Assembly (NCBI GenBank): GCA_001768555.1
Contig: MEOD01000002.1
Span: 2,057-46,845, forward strand
Source: Bacteroidetes bacterium GWF2_29_10
GTDB taxonomy: Bacteria > Bacteroidota > Bacteroidia > Bacteroidales > GWE2-29-8
Reading direction: 5' to 3'
Length of the DNA stretch: 44,789 nucleotides
Under the pieces are notes generated by a model. The model did no database searches, was not told where the DNA came from, and worked only from the letters and a program-made list of their open reading frames with translations. Numbering within the stretch: position 1 is the stretch's first letter; each line of letters opens with the position of its first letter. Positions 15,485 to 24,800 of the stretch are shown here, in pieces. The position numbers were made by a program, and so were the translations under genes.

Positions 15485-18007
15485 TTAATTCCCTATTATT
15501 CCTTTAAACTCAATATTAAGTATGTTTTGGTAGCCAGATATTTGCGATAGTATTTTTTTGAGAATAACTTGTTCTACAGCTAGCAGATTATTATAGTTTA
15601 TATCATTATCTGGAGAGTCTCCATTTTTTATATTTTCTATTTGATTTCTCAGACGCAGGTTCATCAAAAAATTATAAGAGTAATTTATTTCAGAATATAA
15701 TTCTGCATTGATTGCTTTAGTTGCTTTAAGTGCTTCAATTCGTTCAATTGTATTTGAAATATTGATATTATTTTTTAGAGCATAAATTCGTGCAAGCATT
15801 ACTAATGGTGTAATTGCATTTTTTATATTGAACGTTTCTTCTTGTTTCCCTGTAGTTTCTGTAATTATTTTTCCAAGAACATTAAGGGGCACTTTATAGT
15901 ATGAAGCATTTACTGCAAGATGATAGAAAAAAAGAGATTTATCTTTTATTAGATGATACAAATGGTTTTTTAGTTCTTGCTCAATAGATTGACTACCATA
16001 AACAAATCTAAAATCAAAGAATATTGATACTTCAAGTAGATTGTCTGGGGTAGGTTCTATTATCCATTTGTGAAAATATTCTTTCCATGTACTCATGGGC
16101 ATACACCATTGTGGATTCATTGCCATAATATTCCCATTACAAAACTTATAACCGATAAGGTCTAGTGCGGTACAAATATTTTCTCCCATCTTTAAGAAAT
16201 ACTTTTTCAATTCTTCATTGCCAGTATTAGTTTCTGCATCTTCAAAAATGATTGCGTTGTCTTGGTCTGTAACAAAGGTTTGCTCTTGTCGCCCAACGCT
16301 GCCAAGTGCTATAAACGAGAATGCTACGGGAGGTTTGCCCATATCCTCTATTGTTAGTTCAATTACTCTTTTATTAATTGCATCCGCAATCGCGGAAGTA
16401 AGGTTCAATGGGATGCGAACGTCTGCATAGCTTTCTATAATTGGTCTCAAAAAGGCATATAATTTAACATAAAGTTCTTTTAGTTCGGCAAAGGTTGTTG
16501 CTTCATATATTTGTGTTATTACGCGTCTATATATGTTTTCATGTAGTTTGTTTAAATCATTTGCCGTAATAACTCCAATTATTTTGTTTTCAAAATCTTT
16601 TACAGCTATTGATTGTCCTTTAGTTTTTGCAATAAGATCTATTATTTGATATATTGGTTGGTTTTTATAAATAGTTTTTAGTGGGGCGTTCATTATGCTA
16701 AAGATTGGATTATTCATGTTTGCATTTTCGACAAACAAGTTTCGAGTAATATCATCTCTATTAACAAATCCAATGAAATCATTTTCCTCTTTGGTGATAA
16801 CCAATGTATCTGTTTGGTGTCGATTCATTAATTTTATTGAATTTTCTATTGTTACATTTAAATCGCAAACAACCAACTGTTGCATTATGTTTTTGCTAAC
16901 TTGATAATATATAATTTCGTTTGCTTGTAGCTCTTCGAGTAATTTATTATTAATTTCCTCATTATTTGCTAGTTTGTTATCAGTAATTTCTTTCGTAATC
17001 TCTTTAATTGTAAGTATTTTGCCTTTTTTACCTTCCAATGTCATTGGTTGTGCCGAAATTTTAACTTTTATAAAACAATTTTCTTTTGTTTTAATCATAA
17101 ATAGACTAGGACTATTATCATCAATCATATCTAGATTAATGTTTTCAATAATTTCATCAATATGTTTATTTAAAAGTTCTTTATAATCATAGTTTAGCAT
17201 TTTTTGAATAGTATTATTTGCAAAAGCAATTTTATTATCATGTAATAATAAAATTCCTTCAGTTGAAGCTTTGACAAGCGTTTTGTATTTTTCGCGTGAT
17301 TCTTTAAGCTTTTGTTCGGCAAGAAGTTTTTCTTTTTCTATTTTTAGACTTTGATGGGTAATAAAAAACAATAGAAGAGCCATTATTATGGCAATACTAA
17401 TGGATATTATAATAAGATTTCTTGTTAGAGAAGCTATTTCTGTGCGAACATCTTCTATATATACTCCTGTTCCTATAATCCAACCCCATGGTTTAAATCC
17501 TTTAACAAAAGACAGTTTGGGAACAATATGCGATGTGTCATCTTTCCATTGCCACATGTATTCAACAAAGCCTTCCTGCTTTTGCTGCACAACATTAGCA
17601 AATTCAACAAATAATTTCTTCCCATGTTCATCCTTAAAGTCTGACAAGTCTTGCCCGTTTAAATCAGGTCTGTAAGGGTGCATAATCATTACAGGCTGCA
17701 TGTTTGTTATCCAGAAATAGTCTTTATTATTCTGGCCATATCTCAGATATTGAATACGTGAAATAGCTGTTTGTTGGGCTTCTTCTTTAGAGAGGAGCCC
17801 ATTTCTCTCATCATTTTCATATTTAGCAAGAATACTGCAAGCCGAGTTTGTTAGCTCTTTAATCATTTCCTGTTTGCCTATCATAATATTCGCCTTGTAT
17901 CGGGGAATAACAACGAAGAATATAGTTGAAATAAATAAAATAACGGTAATAAGCGTTGGCAATATTATTTTTATTGAAAAGCTGTTTTTATTCTTTTTAG
18001 CTAACAT
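15485..18007 (-). CDS. Cache-PAS-CBS-DUF294 nucleotidyltransferase-like membrane sensor
   Basis: An 840-residue multidomain protein. TM1 is about 12-32. A Cache_2 type external sensor spans about 36-190, with DYFWITN, a MHPYRPDLNGQDLS segment and PWGWIIGTGVYI. TM2 is about 196-218. A PAS domain spans about 232-350 and a CBS pair about 372-487. The DUF294 nucleotidyltransferase-like domain (about 492-642) has GSVGRQEQ at 569-576 and TDQDNA at 580-585, so the GS and DxD-type active-site features are present. A DUF294_C helical domain (about 649-825) follows. Cache_2 domains often bind small carboxylates; CBS pairs bind adenosine nucleotides; DUF294 resembles the GlnD nucleotidyltransferase. A role in sensing an external acid and modifying a target is inferred. 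It is co-transcribed with the phosphoesterase gene 13 bases upstream and convergent with the TPR gene. Confidence 0.85.
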   Translation of the reverse strand: MLAKKNKNSFSIKIILPTLITVILFISTIFFVVIPRYKANIMIGKQEMIKELTNSACSILAKYENDERNGLLSKEEAQQTAISRIQYLRYGQNNKDYFWITNMQPVMIMHPYRPDLNGQDLSDFKDEHGKKLFVEFANVVQQKQEGFVEYMWQWKDDTSHIVPKLSFVKGFKPWGWIIGTGVYIEDVRTEIASLTRNLIIISISIAIIMALLLFFITHQSLKIEKEKLLAEQKLKESREKYKTLVKASTEGILLLHDNKIAFANNTIQKMLNYDYKELLNKHIDEIIENINLDMIDDNSPSLFMIKTKENCFIKVKISAQPMTLEGKKGKILTIKEITKEITDNKLANNEEINNKLLEELQANEIIYYQVSKNIMQQLVVCDLNVTIENSIKLMNRHQTDTLVITKEENDFIGFVNRDDITRNLFVENANMNNPIFSIMNAPLKTIYKNQPIYQIIDLIAKTKGQSIAVKDFENKIIGVITANDLNKLHENIYRRVITQIYEATTFAELKELYVKLYAFLRPIIESYADVRIPLNLTSAIADAINKRVIELTIEDMGKPPVAFSFIALGSVGRQEQTFVTDQDNAIIFEDAETNTGNEELKKYFLKMGENICTALDLIGYKFCNGNIMAMNPQWCMPMSTWKEYFHKWIIEPTPDNLLEVSIFFDFRFVYGSQSIEQELKNHLYHLIKDKSLFFYHLAVNASYYKVPLNVLGKIITETTGKQEETFNIKNAITPLVMLARIYALKNNINISNTIERIEALKATKAINAELYSEINYSYNFLMNLRLRNQIENIKNGDSPDNDINYNNLLAVEQVILKKILSQISGYQNILNIEFKGIIGN

Positions 18008-18020
18008 GGCGTTTTATTAT

Positions 18021-18782
18021 TTAATTTATTGGAATGATTTTTAATTCAAAACTTTCAGTATCAAATATAATAAAACCATTAGAATAAAAATTATTATTTA
18101 AAAAAATATCTTCAAATCCATTTTTCAAATGAGGCTTATCGGTTCTAACTAAAGGTCGCAAAACTATGCTCTGCCTGTCATTTTTATTTAATTTAATTTT
18201 ACTTCTCCAGTCAGACATAAAAGGAATTCCCATAAAAGACATCATGCCTTTTTCTTTTCCAATTAAAGTATTCTGAGTATGCAAATGACCGCAAAAGCTT
18301 ATTTGGCAGTTATTGTCATGCATAAATTCATAATGTTGCTTAATATCTTTAATGCTTTTGGGAATATATTTAAAGCAGCCTGTTGTATTTGGATAAACAA
18401 AATGCGAAAATAACATGTTTATTCCATCAAATTCTTTTACAATGTATTCGGGTAGTTTATCTAAATATTCAATTGAAGAGCTATTAATCATTGCATCCAT
18501 TTCGCCTTCGTAATCCCAGACATCATAGTCGTTCGTTTTGCATTTCTTTTTTATTGCGTGCATATCATGATTACCCGAAACCACTATGCTGCAATGCTGT
18601 TTCACGAGATTTACTACAGCATTTGCATTGCGTGTATCGTCAAAATTATAAAAAGGCTTACAATATCCAACAATATCTCCAAGGCATATAATATCATCAC
18701 ACCTCATTTTATCACATAAATTCATAGCCTTTTGCAAGCTTATAATATCTTCGTGTATATCGGAAATGATTGCAAGTTTCAT
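18021..18782 (-). CDS. Calcineurin-like metallophosphoesterase
   Basis: A 253-residue cytoplasmic protein with the full set of dinuclear-metal motifs: D8-x-H10 (SDIHED), G35-D36 (LGDIVGY), G70-N71-H72-D73 (SGNHDMH) and a C-terminal GHLHTQ segment. The arrangement is that of YfcE/YmdB-like and related small phosphoesterases that act on phosphodiesters or nucleotides. The start ATG directly precedes the SDIH strand, as expected. An excellent promoter lies just upstream. Its stop is 13 bases from the sensor gene, so the two form an operon. Since the second gene is nucleotidyltransferase-like, a matched pair that makes and removes a nucleotide mark or signal is an attractive but unproven idea. 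Confidence 0.88.
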   Translation of the reverse strand: MKLAIISDIHEDIISLQKAMNLCDKMRCDDIICLGDIVGYCKPFYNFDDTRNANAVVNLVKQHCSIVVSGNHDMHAIKKKCKTNDYDVWDYEGEMDAMINSSSIEYLDKLPEYIVKEFDGINMLFSHFVYPNTTGCFKYIPKSIKDIKQHYEFMHDNNCQISFCGHLHTQNTLIGKEKGMMSFMGIPFMSDWRSKIKLNKNDRQSIVLRPLVRTDKPHLKNGFEDIFLNNNFYSNGFIIFDTESFELKIIPIN

Positions 18783-18801
18783 TCAGGTGATATTTTATTA
18801 G

Positions 18802-18832
18802 CAAATATAATAATAAAATAACATCCTCCAAA
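18802..18832 (-). promoter_or_regulatory. Promoter of the phosphoesterase-sensor operon
   Basis: On the minus strand TTTG (18829-18832) is followed after 19 bases by TATATTTG (18802-18809), an exact Bacteroidota -33/-7 pair. The start of transcription would be about 14 bases before the ATG at 18782. Confidence 0.65.
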
Positions 18833-18952
18833 TTAAAAAGCAATTCTAAATCTAAGATAAAACTTTAGAGCTATTTGTATTAACAATTAATTAAAGCGTT
18901 AATTTGCTTTCAATTCCTCTTGAATCTTAATTTTAAATTTCAAAATAAATTA

Positions 18953-18960
18953 TACCTTTG
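18953..18960 (+). promoter_or_regulatory. Candidate -7 box for the LRR protein gene
   Basis: TACCTTTG matches TAnnTTTG exactly. The -33 region has no clear TTG at the right distance. It would give a leader of about 60 bases before the ATG at 19025. Confidence 0.45.
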
Positions 18961-19024
18961 TAATTAATAACATTAAAAAAAATGAAAAGAATATTGCTTT
19001 TTTAAAGCCCCATTAATTAAGATT

Positions 19025-20650
19025 ATGAAAAAAAAATTGCTGTTTCTTCTCTTTGCTTTGTTTGCTATAAATTCTTTATTAGCACAAAGTTTTGAATTTG
19101 GGGATATTGTTTATAATATTACATCGGCAACAGAACCTTACAGTGTAGAAGTAAAAAGTAAATCACCAAAATATTCTGGAAATATTACAATCCCTGATAT
19201 GGTTAATTATGATAATAAAACTTATTCGGTTGCAGCAATTGGTGCTTATGCTTTTGCTGGTTGCACTGATTTAACATCTATTACACTGCCTGATTCTGTC
19301 ACATCAATTAAAATAAGTGCTTTTGCTGGTTGCACTGGTTTAACATCTATAATAATACCTAATTCAGTTACATCAATTGGTGATTATGCTTTTGATGGAT
19401 GTACTAGATTAACATCTATTGCAATACCTAATTCAGTTACATCAATTGAAATAAGCACTTTTTCTAATTGCACAAGTTTATCATCTATTACACTGCCTGA
19501 TTTGGTCACAACAATTGAAATAAGTGCATTTTCTAATTGCACTGCTTTAACATCTATTATAATCCCTAATACAGTTAAAACAATTAGAGATAACACTTTT
19601 TATAATTGCACAAGTTTAAAATCAATTAAAATGCCTGATTCTGTTAAAACAATTGGATCTAATACTTTTTATAATTGCACAAGCTTAACATCAATTACAA
19701 TTCCTAACACAGTTACATTAATTGAATCTAATGTATTTTATAATTGCTATAGCTTAACATCAATTACAATTTCTAATTCAGTTACAGAAATTGGATATGC
19801 TGCATTTTCCAGATGCACTGGTTTAACATCAATTGCAATACCTGATTCAGTTAAAATAATTGCAAGTTGTGCTTTTTATGGTTGTACAGGCTTAACATCC
19901 ATTACAATACCTGATTTAGTTACAACAATAGGAGATTGGGTGTTTGCAGGTTGCACTAGTTTATCATCCATTACATTGCATAATTCAGTTACAACAATTG
20001 GAGATGGTGTTTTTTTCAATTGCAGTAGTTTAACATCTGTATCAATTCCTCCCCTAGTTAAAAGTATTGAAGAAGAAGCTTTTAAATATTGCGAAAGTTT
20101 AACATCCATTAAAATTCCTGATTCAATTACAATAATTGGACAAGGGGCTTTTGCTGGATGCATTGGCTTAACATCCATTACAATACCTGATTCCGTTGCA
20201 ATAATTGAAGCTGGAGCCTTTGCTCATTGCACTGGCTTAACATCTATAACTTGTAATGCTATAACACCACCAGCTTTAGGCGCAGATGTTTTTTTCAATG
20301 TGCCTAAAACAATACCTTTATATGTGCCAGCTGAAAGTATTGATGCTTACAGAGTAGCCAATCAATGGAAAGATTTTTTTATTTATATAACAAATATTGA
20401 AGAGGCTGAAAATAATAATCAATTATTAAATGTTTATCCTAATCCATTTTCAAACAAATTAACTATTGACACAAAAAATAACGATAAAATAACCAGTTTT
20501 GAAATAATAAACGTTCAAGGTCAAACTATTTATCAAAAAAGCTTTCTAGGCAACACTACTATAGAAACAAGCGATTTCTCTTCAGGAGTTTATATATTAA
20601 AACTTAAAAATGAAAAAACATTTAAGTTTGTAAAGATTGTAAAAAAATAA
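19025..20650 (+). CDS. BspA-like leucine-rich repeat surface protein with T9SS type A sorting domain
   Basis: A 541-residue exported protein. The signal peptide is about 1-20 (MKKKLLFLLFALFAINSLLAQ). A short beta-rich cap with the phrase YNITSATEPYSVEV comes next, then 15 LRR_5 (BspA/TpLRR) units of 23 residues with the pattern IG..AF..CT.LTSI.IP.SVT. The array closes with the usual cap (NAITPPALGADVFF, then YVPAESIDAYRVANQWKDF). Residues about 465-541 are a type A T9SS domain (NVYPNPFSNKL, GVYILKL, KFVKIV). BspA-type proteins bind host or bacterial surface ligands; this one is predicted to be secreted by T9SS and attached to the surface. The repeat units are visible at DNA level, so copy number could change by slippage. 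It is a paralogue of the 1.9-k-residue protein at 38648. Confidence 0.9.
   Translation: MKKKLLFLLFALFAINSLLAQSFEFGDIVYNITSATEPYSVEVKSKSPKYSGNITIPDMVNYDNKTYSVAAIGAYAFAGCTDLTSITLPDSVTSIKISAFAGCTGLTSIIIPNSVTSIGDYAFDGCTRLTSIAIPNSVTSIEISTFSNCTSLSSITLPDLVTTIEISAFSNCTALTSIIIPNTVKTIRDNTFYNCTSLKSIKMPDSVKTIGSNTFYNCTSLTSITIPNTVTLIESNVFYNCYSLTSITISNSVTEIGYAAFSRCTGLTSIAIPDSVKIIASCAFYGCTGLTSITIPDLVTTIGDWVFAGCTSLSSITLHNSVTTIGDGVFFNCSSLTSVSIPPLVKSIEEEAFKYCESLTSIKIPDSITIIGQGAFAGCIGLTSITIPDSVAIIEAGAFAHCTGLTSITCNAITPPALGADVFFNVPKTIPLYVPAESIDAYRVANQWKDFFIYITNIEEAENNNQLLNVYPNPFSNKLTIDTKNNDKITSFEIINVQGQTIYQKSFLGNTTIETSDFSSGVYILKLKNEKTFKFVKIVKK
19236..20270 (+). repeat. 69-bp tandem repeats encoding 15 LRR units
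   Basis: About 15 consecutive 69-bp units share the core taacatctatta(c/t)aat(a/t)cctgattc and variants. Each encodes one 23-residue LRR_5 unit. Neighbouring copies are often 75-85 percent alike by eye. Confidence 0.85.
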
Positions 20651-20759
20651 ATCACTAATAAGCAATAAAGTCCTTTTGTTTTTGAAGCAACAGCAAAACG
20701 CTCTCTTTAATAGTTCTAAGGAATAAGAAGTAGTAATATAAGACCTTGAGAAAGGTGCA

Positions 20760-21410
20760 ATTATCCCAAATCGTCCATTAGAAATTTTTTAATATCAATT
20801 TGCTTGTCCTAAATTATTCGTAAATTCTAATTTTTATAATCAATAAAAAAGTAAGTTTTTCTTTTGGTCAATAATGCTTTTAAAATTAAATAAGATGAGC
20901 TAATAACTTTTTTTTTGATTTAATCAAAATCAATTTTTGATATAGAGCACATATAAAGCACATATACAGTTCATATAGAGCACATATAAAGCACATATAG
21001 AGTACTTTAACCTCACCTTTAACTCTGAATAATCAACCTTGAAATCATGTTTTATGTTAATAATCAAATGATTAATCATTCAAATTAAATCATATTTATT
21101 TTTCGTTATTTTAAAGAATATACACCTTTAATTTTAATTATCAGTATATTAACTAAAATGAAACAATATGATAAAATTGGTTATGTTTTTTTAATAACTA
21201 AACCAACTCTATGCTTTATATTTTATTCTATAAATTATATTGCTATGTATCAATAAATTTAACAATCAAAAAACAAAGCAAAATAAAAGATTGACGACTA
21301 TTTATAACTATAATTTCTAGCTATTTCCAAAACAAATATGCTAATGGCCGTATATTAGAAAATTAAAAAAAACGTTAAAGGTGTTTATCTAATGGACAAT
21401 CTGGGATAAT
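20760..21410. mobile_element. Possible MITE-like or decayed insertion element bounded by 23-bp inverted repeats
   Basis: The left arm (20760-20782) and the right arm (21388-21410, containing CTAATGGACAATCTGGGATA) are reverse complements at 21 of 23 positions. They enclose 605 bases with no transposase frame. The arrangement resembles a non-autonomous element or an eroded insertion sequence. I could not identify a target-site duplication, so this is a proposal. Confidence 0.4.
20940..21005. repeat. Six tandem copies of an 11-bp unit
   Basis: Six head-to-tail units fit the form ATATANAGCAC: atatagagcac, atataaagcac, atatacagttc, atatagagcac, atataaagcac, atatagagtac. The array is uninterrupted over 66 bases and the spacing is close to one helical turn. 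There are no spacers, so it is not CRISPR. Confidence 0.9.
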
Positions 21411-21423
21411 ATTTACCAGAATT

Positions 21424-21454
21424 TTATATAACATCCTTCGGGGATGTTGTATAT
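21424..21454 (+). terminator. Stable hairpin with TTCGG loop
   Basis: ATAACATCC pairs with GGATGTTGTAT around a TTCGG loop, with one bulge. It is the most G/C-rich stem in the region. A T run follows about 15 bases later, so it could be a terminator, or part of the putative element next to it. Confidence 0.4.
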
Positions 21455-21646
21455 TTGATTATAGTTGTTTTTTAGGGGGCTTATTTGTGATTTTTCCATA
21501 TGACTCTTTCGTACATTAAGTTATTGATTAATTTATATAACTCGTTTGATGCACTAAATTTATTTTTAAGTAAAGTTTTTCTTTATAATATAGACTTTAA
21601 AAATAATATAATAGTTATTTAAGAAAAAACGCTAATACAAGTTGCA

Positions 21647-21696
21647 GTATACTAAATGTGGCTACGAACTATACAGTAGCGGTATACAAAATGTGT
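21647..21696. repeat. Direct repeat pair upstream of the giant-gene promoter
   Basis: GTATACTAAATGTGG (21647-21661) and GTATACAAAATGTGT (21682-21696) match at 13 of 15 positions, 35 bases apart start to start. They lie about 45-90 bases upstream of the -33 element and could be regulator sites. Confidence 0.4.
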
Positions 21697-21738
21697 CCAT
21701 AAAAAATGACAAAAATATATTTTTATACTAAATAGCTA

Positions 21739-21769
21739 TTGACAAACACTTAAAATTTTATTACTTTTG
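21739..21769 (+). promoter_or_regulatory. Promoter of the giant surface-protein gene
   Basis: TTG (21739-21741), 20 bases, then TACTTTTG (21762-21769) fit the Bacteroidota promoter exactly. The leader would be about 85 bases to the ATG at 21859. Confidence 0.65.
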
Positions 21770-21858
21770 TTAAAAAAAATGCTTGTATTTTTAAAATAAT
21801 ACAAAAAATACGAAAAAATATTGGCAACTATATTAATTTAATTGTGTCAAAAAAATAG

Positions 21859-24800
21859 ATGAACAAAAAAGCAAAATATATAATAATCCTTTTATCAGTT
21901 TTTGCATGTTTTTCCTTTGGGCAAAATGGGCCAGCTGGTGTTGGGAATTATAATGGAGCTAATGATTTGCCTAAAAACATTATATGGTATGACGTAAGTA
22001 AATTGCTAAAATTAAATGGCCAAACAATAGATACGTTACTTGATTTATCGGGAAATACAAACCACGCATTACAACCAACAACAGCAAACAGGCCTACATT
22101 CACAACAAATATAATTGCAGAAAAACCTGTAGCCAGATTTGATGGTTCTAACGATTTTATGACATACCCAAGCACATTACTTGCAAATACGAAATACACT
22201 CTTATTGCTGTGGCACAAAAAAGAAGTACAGGGACAAAATATATAATGGGAGGAACTTCAAACGTCAGTAATTCTAACCTATATTTTGGTTTTTCTGACA
22301 ACAACAATATGATGCTTTCACAATATAACAATAATTTAAGTGGATATGTTAGAAACTATTTTGCCTCCAATCTTTTTAGAATTATCACAGGAATAAAAAG
22401 TAATGCTAATACTTATGTGTTTGCAAATTCATCTCAATTAGCATCAAACACTAACGGGACTTTATTAATTAGCAATAATAATGGCCGATTGGGAGCTTTA
22501 AGTACTAACAATGGGAGTTCGTATACTTATTACAATGTTGATATTGCGGAATTAATTGTTTATACTACAAATATTAATAATTCTCAAAGGTTAATTATTG
22601 AAAATTATCTAGGAGAAAAATACAATATAGCAAGACGAGTTTCTACTGATGATTTATTTGTTAATAATAATGTTGTTTATACTAATAATTTAATTGGTGT
22701 AGGTACAATTGATGGCAAGGATAAACATTCTAAAACATCAGGAAATGGAGATGGAATGTATTTGGAAGAGAATGAAAACTCTTTTGATCAAACAAAAGAA
22801 TTTGTTTTGGCTGCTAATAATGGACTATCTTTTAATGATACTAATGCAAATATAGATTCAGATATAGCTTCAAGGTGGGCAAAAGAATGGTATGTATGCA
22901 GAACCGCTAATAATGTAGTTGATGGAGGGAATATGTCGGCTAAAATGACTTTTGATTTTGCTGAAGCTAATGTGGAAATCGGAAACCCATATGATTATGC
23001 ATTACTTTATAGAAGTAATACAACATCTCAATGCACAAGCATTGTTACGCCATTATATATTGATGGAAATAAGTTGACATTTGTCTTAGATAACTCAAAG
23101 TTAAAAACAGGATATTATACTATTGGTAAATTAGGAATAGTGCCCAAAACATGGTTTAGTTTTAAGTCTGGACATTGGGATGATTATACAAACTGGACTT
23201 TAGATCCGTCAGGTTCTGTTTTAAATAATCCTAATAATTACACTCCAACAACAAGTCCAACATCAAAATATGATATTGTAGTAATTCTTAATGGACGAAC
23301 AATAAGTTTGGGGACAACAAATTTTAAAGAAAATAAAATATTGGAGATAAAAGATGGAGGAGTCTTAGACATAGCTAAAACTAACAATCATACATTTTCT
23401 ATATTTAGGGGAAAAGGCAAATTGAAAGTAGCTCAGGACTATATGCCTTATGCAAATTATGATGATTTTATTTCGAATGAAGGAGGTACTATTGAATACT
23501 ATGGAAATTCAATAAACATAACAACTGAACGAAATTTCAACAATGTTATTGTAAACCTTGACAGTAAAGACTATTTAATAACGTTATTGCAAAATTACAG
23601 ATTAAATGGGTCTTTAACCATTAAAAAAGGACAGTTTAGAATAAATGACAATAGCTCTTCTAATATTCTAAATGTAAATGTAGCAAAAAACATTTATGTT
23701 GATTCTTTGGGTGCTATAATTGTTGGAACGGGAAATACCATTGGTTCTTACAGCATTCCAAACACAATGCCATCCGTAGGAAATTATCATTTGATTTTTC
23801 ATCAATTAAGGGTTTCTGGAAATATAACAAATTTTGGTATAATAAAGTTAACAAACCAACTAGCACCTGTATATAATCAATTTTCAAGTACAGGAGCTGT
23901 AACTCTAATTTTTAGTGGAGAAAGTAATAATCATTTTGATATTTATAATAATGTCACATTATATAATTTGGTAATAGACAAAGGTATTGACCGGACATTT
24001 GTATTAACAATTAACTCAATTAATTCTAACTATTTTCAATTGTTTGGACCAAATAATGTTGGGAGAATAGAAACTGCTCCTTTTTCAATTTCTAACCCCG
24101 AAGTTAGAAAAGCCCTATGGATAAAAAATGGGACATTAGAATTAATGGGAAGCATTTATATTCCTACTTTATCTGAAGGAAATGCAGTGTCAGGAAATGG
24201 GGATTATGCAATCGGGGCCAATGCATGTCTTTGTATTGCTGATAATAACGTTACAGTTTATTCTACTGCATCTAATACGACTCAAGTTCCTAATGGTAGC
24301 ATAGGAGTAAATACAGGTAGTAGTCATCAAGCACTTTCTCTTTATGGAAGATTTAGAATTAGTGCAGGATTCTTTGGGACAAGAAACAGTGCAGGTATAG
24401 TTTATTGGCCCGCAATTTCAGGGGAAATAGTAATAGATGGAGGAGAAGTTGATGTTGCAGTTTTACGTATGGGCGACGATGGAGGAAGTGTAGCATCATA
24501 TATTCAAACGGGAGGTTTGGTTAGAGTTAGAGGAAGTGTTACTGAACCTGGAGAAATTGGAGCTTCTGCAATTTTTAGCATTCCAATGAGCGAGGGAGTA
24601 TTTAATATGAGCGGAGGTGAACTTTTAATTAATGCAATTTCATCAACATTTCCTTATGGAATAGACATCCGCTCTGCAGAAGGAAACTATAGTGTTACAG
24701 GCGGTACTATCACTATTGACATAAATGGCACAAACTCCACAACTTACAATAATTATTGTCCAATTTACAGTACAACTAATTTTTGGAATTTAAAAATTAA

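Larger units (their letters stand above)
20651..21858. other. 1.2-kb non-coding, repeat-rich region between two surface-protein genes
   Basis: No frame longer than about 60 codons with coding character was found. The region holds a pair of 23-bp inverted repeats (20760-20782 and 21388-21410), an 11-bp six-copy tandem repeat (20940-21005), a 14-bp palindrome (21067-21080, AATGATTAATCATT), scattered CACCTTTAA/TTAAAGGTG words, a stable hairpin (21424-21454), a direct repeat pair near 21650-21696, and the promoter of the giant gene. It may be the remains of a mobile element. Confidence 0.6.

Noticed and set aside
19384-20178. Minus-strand frames across the LRR array
   Set aside because: They are created by the repeat periodicity and read as imperfect copies of one another; the plus strand has the signal peptide, LRRs and T9SS tail.
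20940-21005. CRISPR array
   Set aside because: The units are 11 bp and contiguous, with no spacers and no cas genes.
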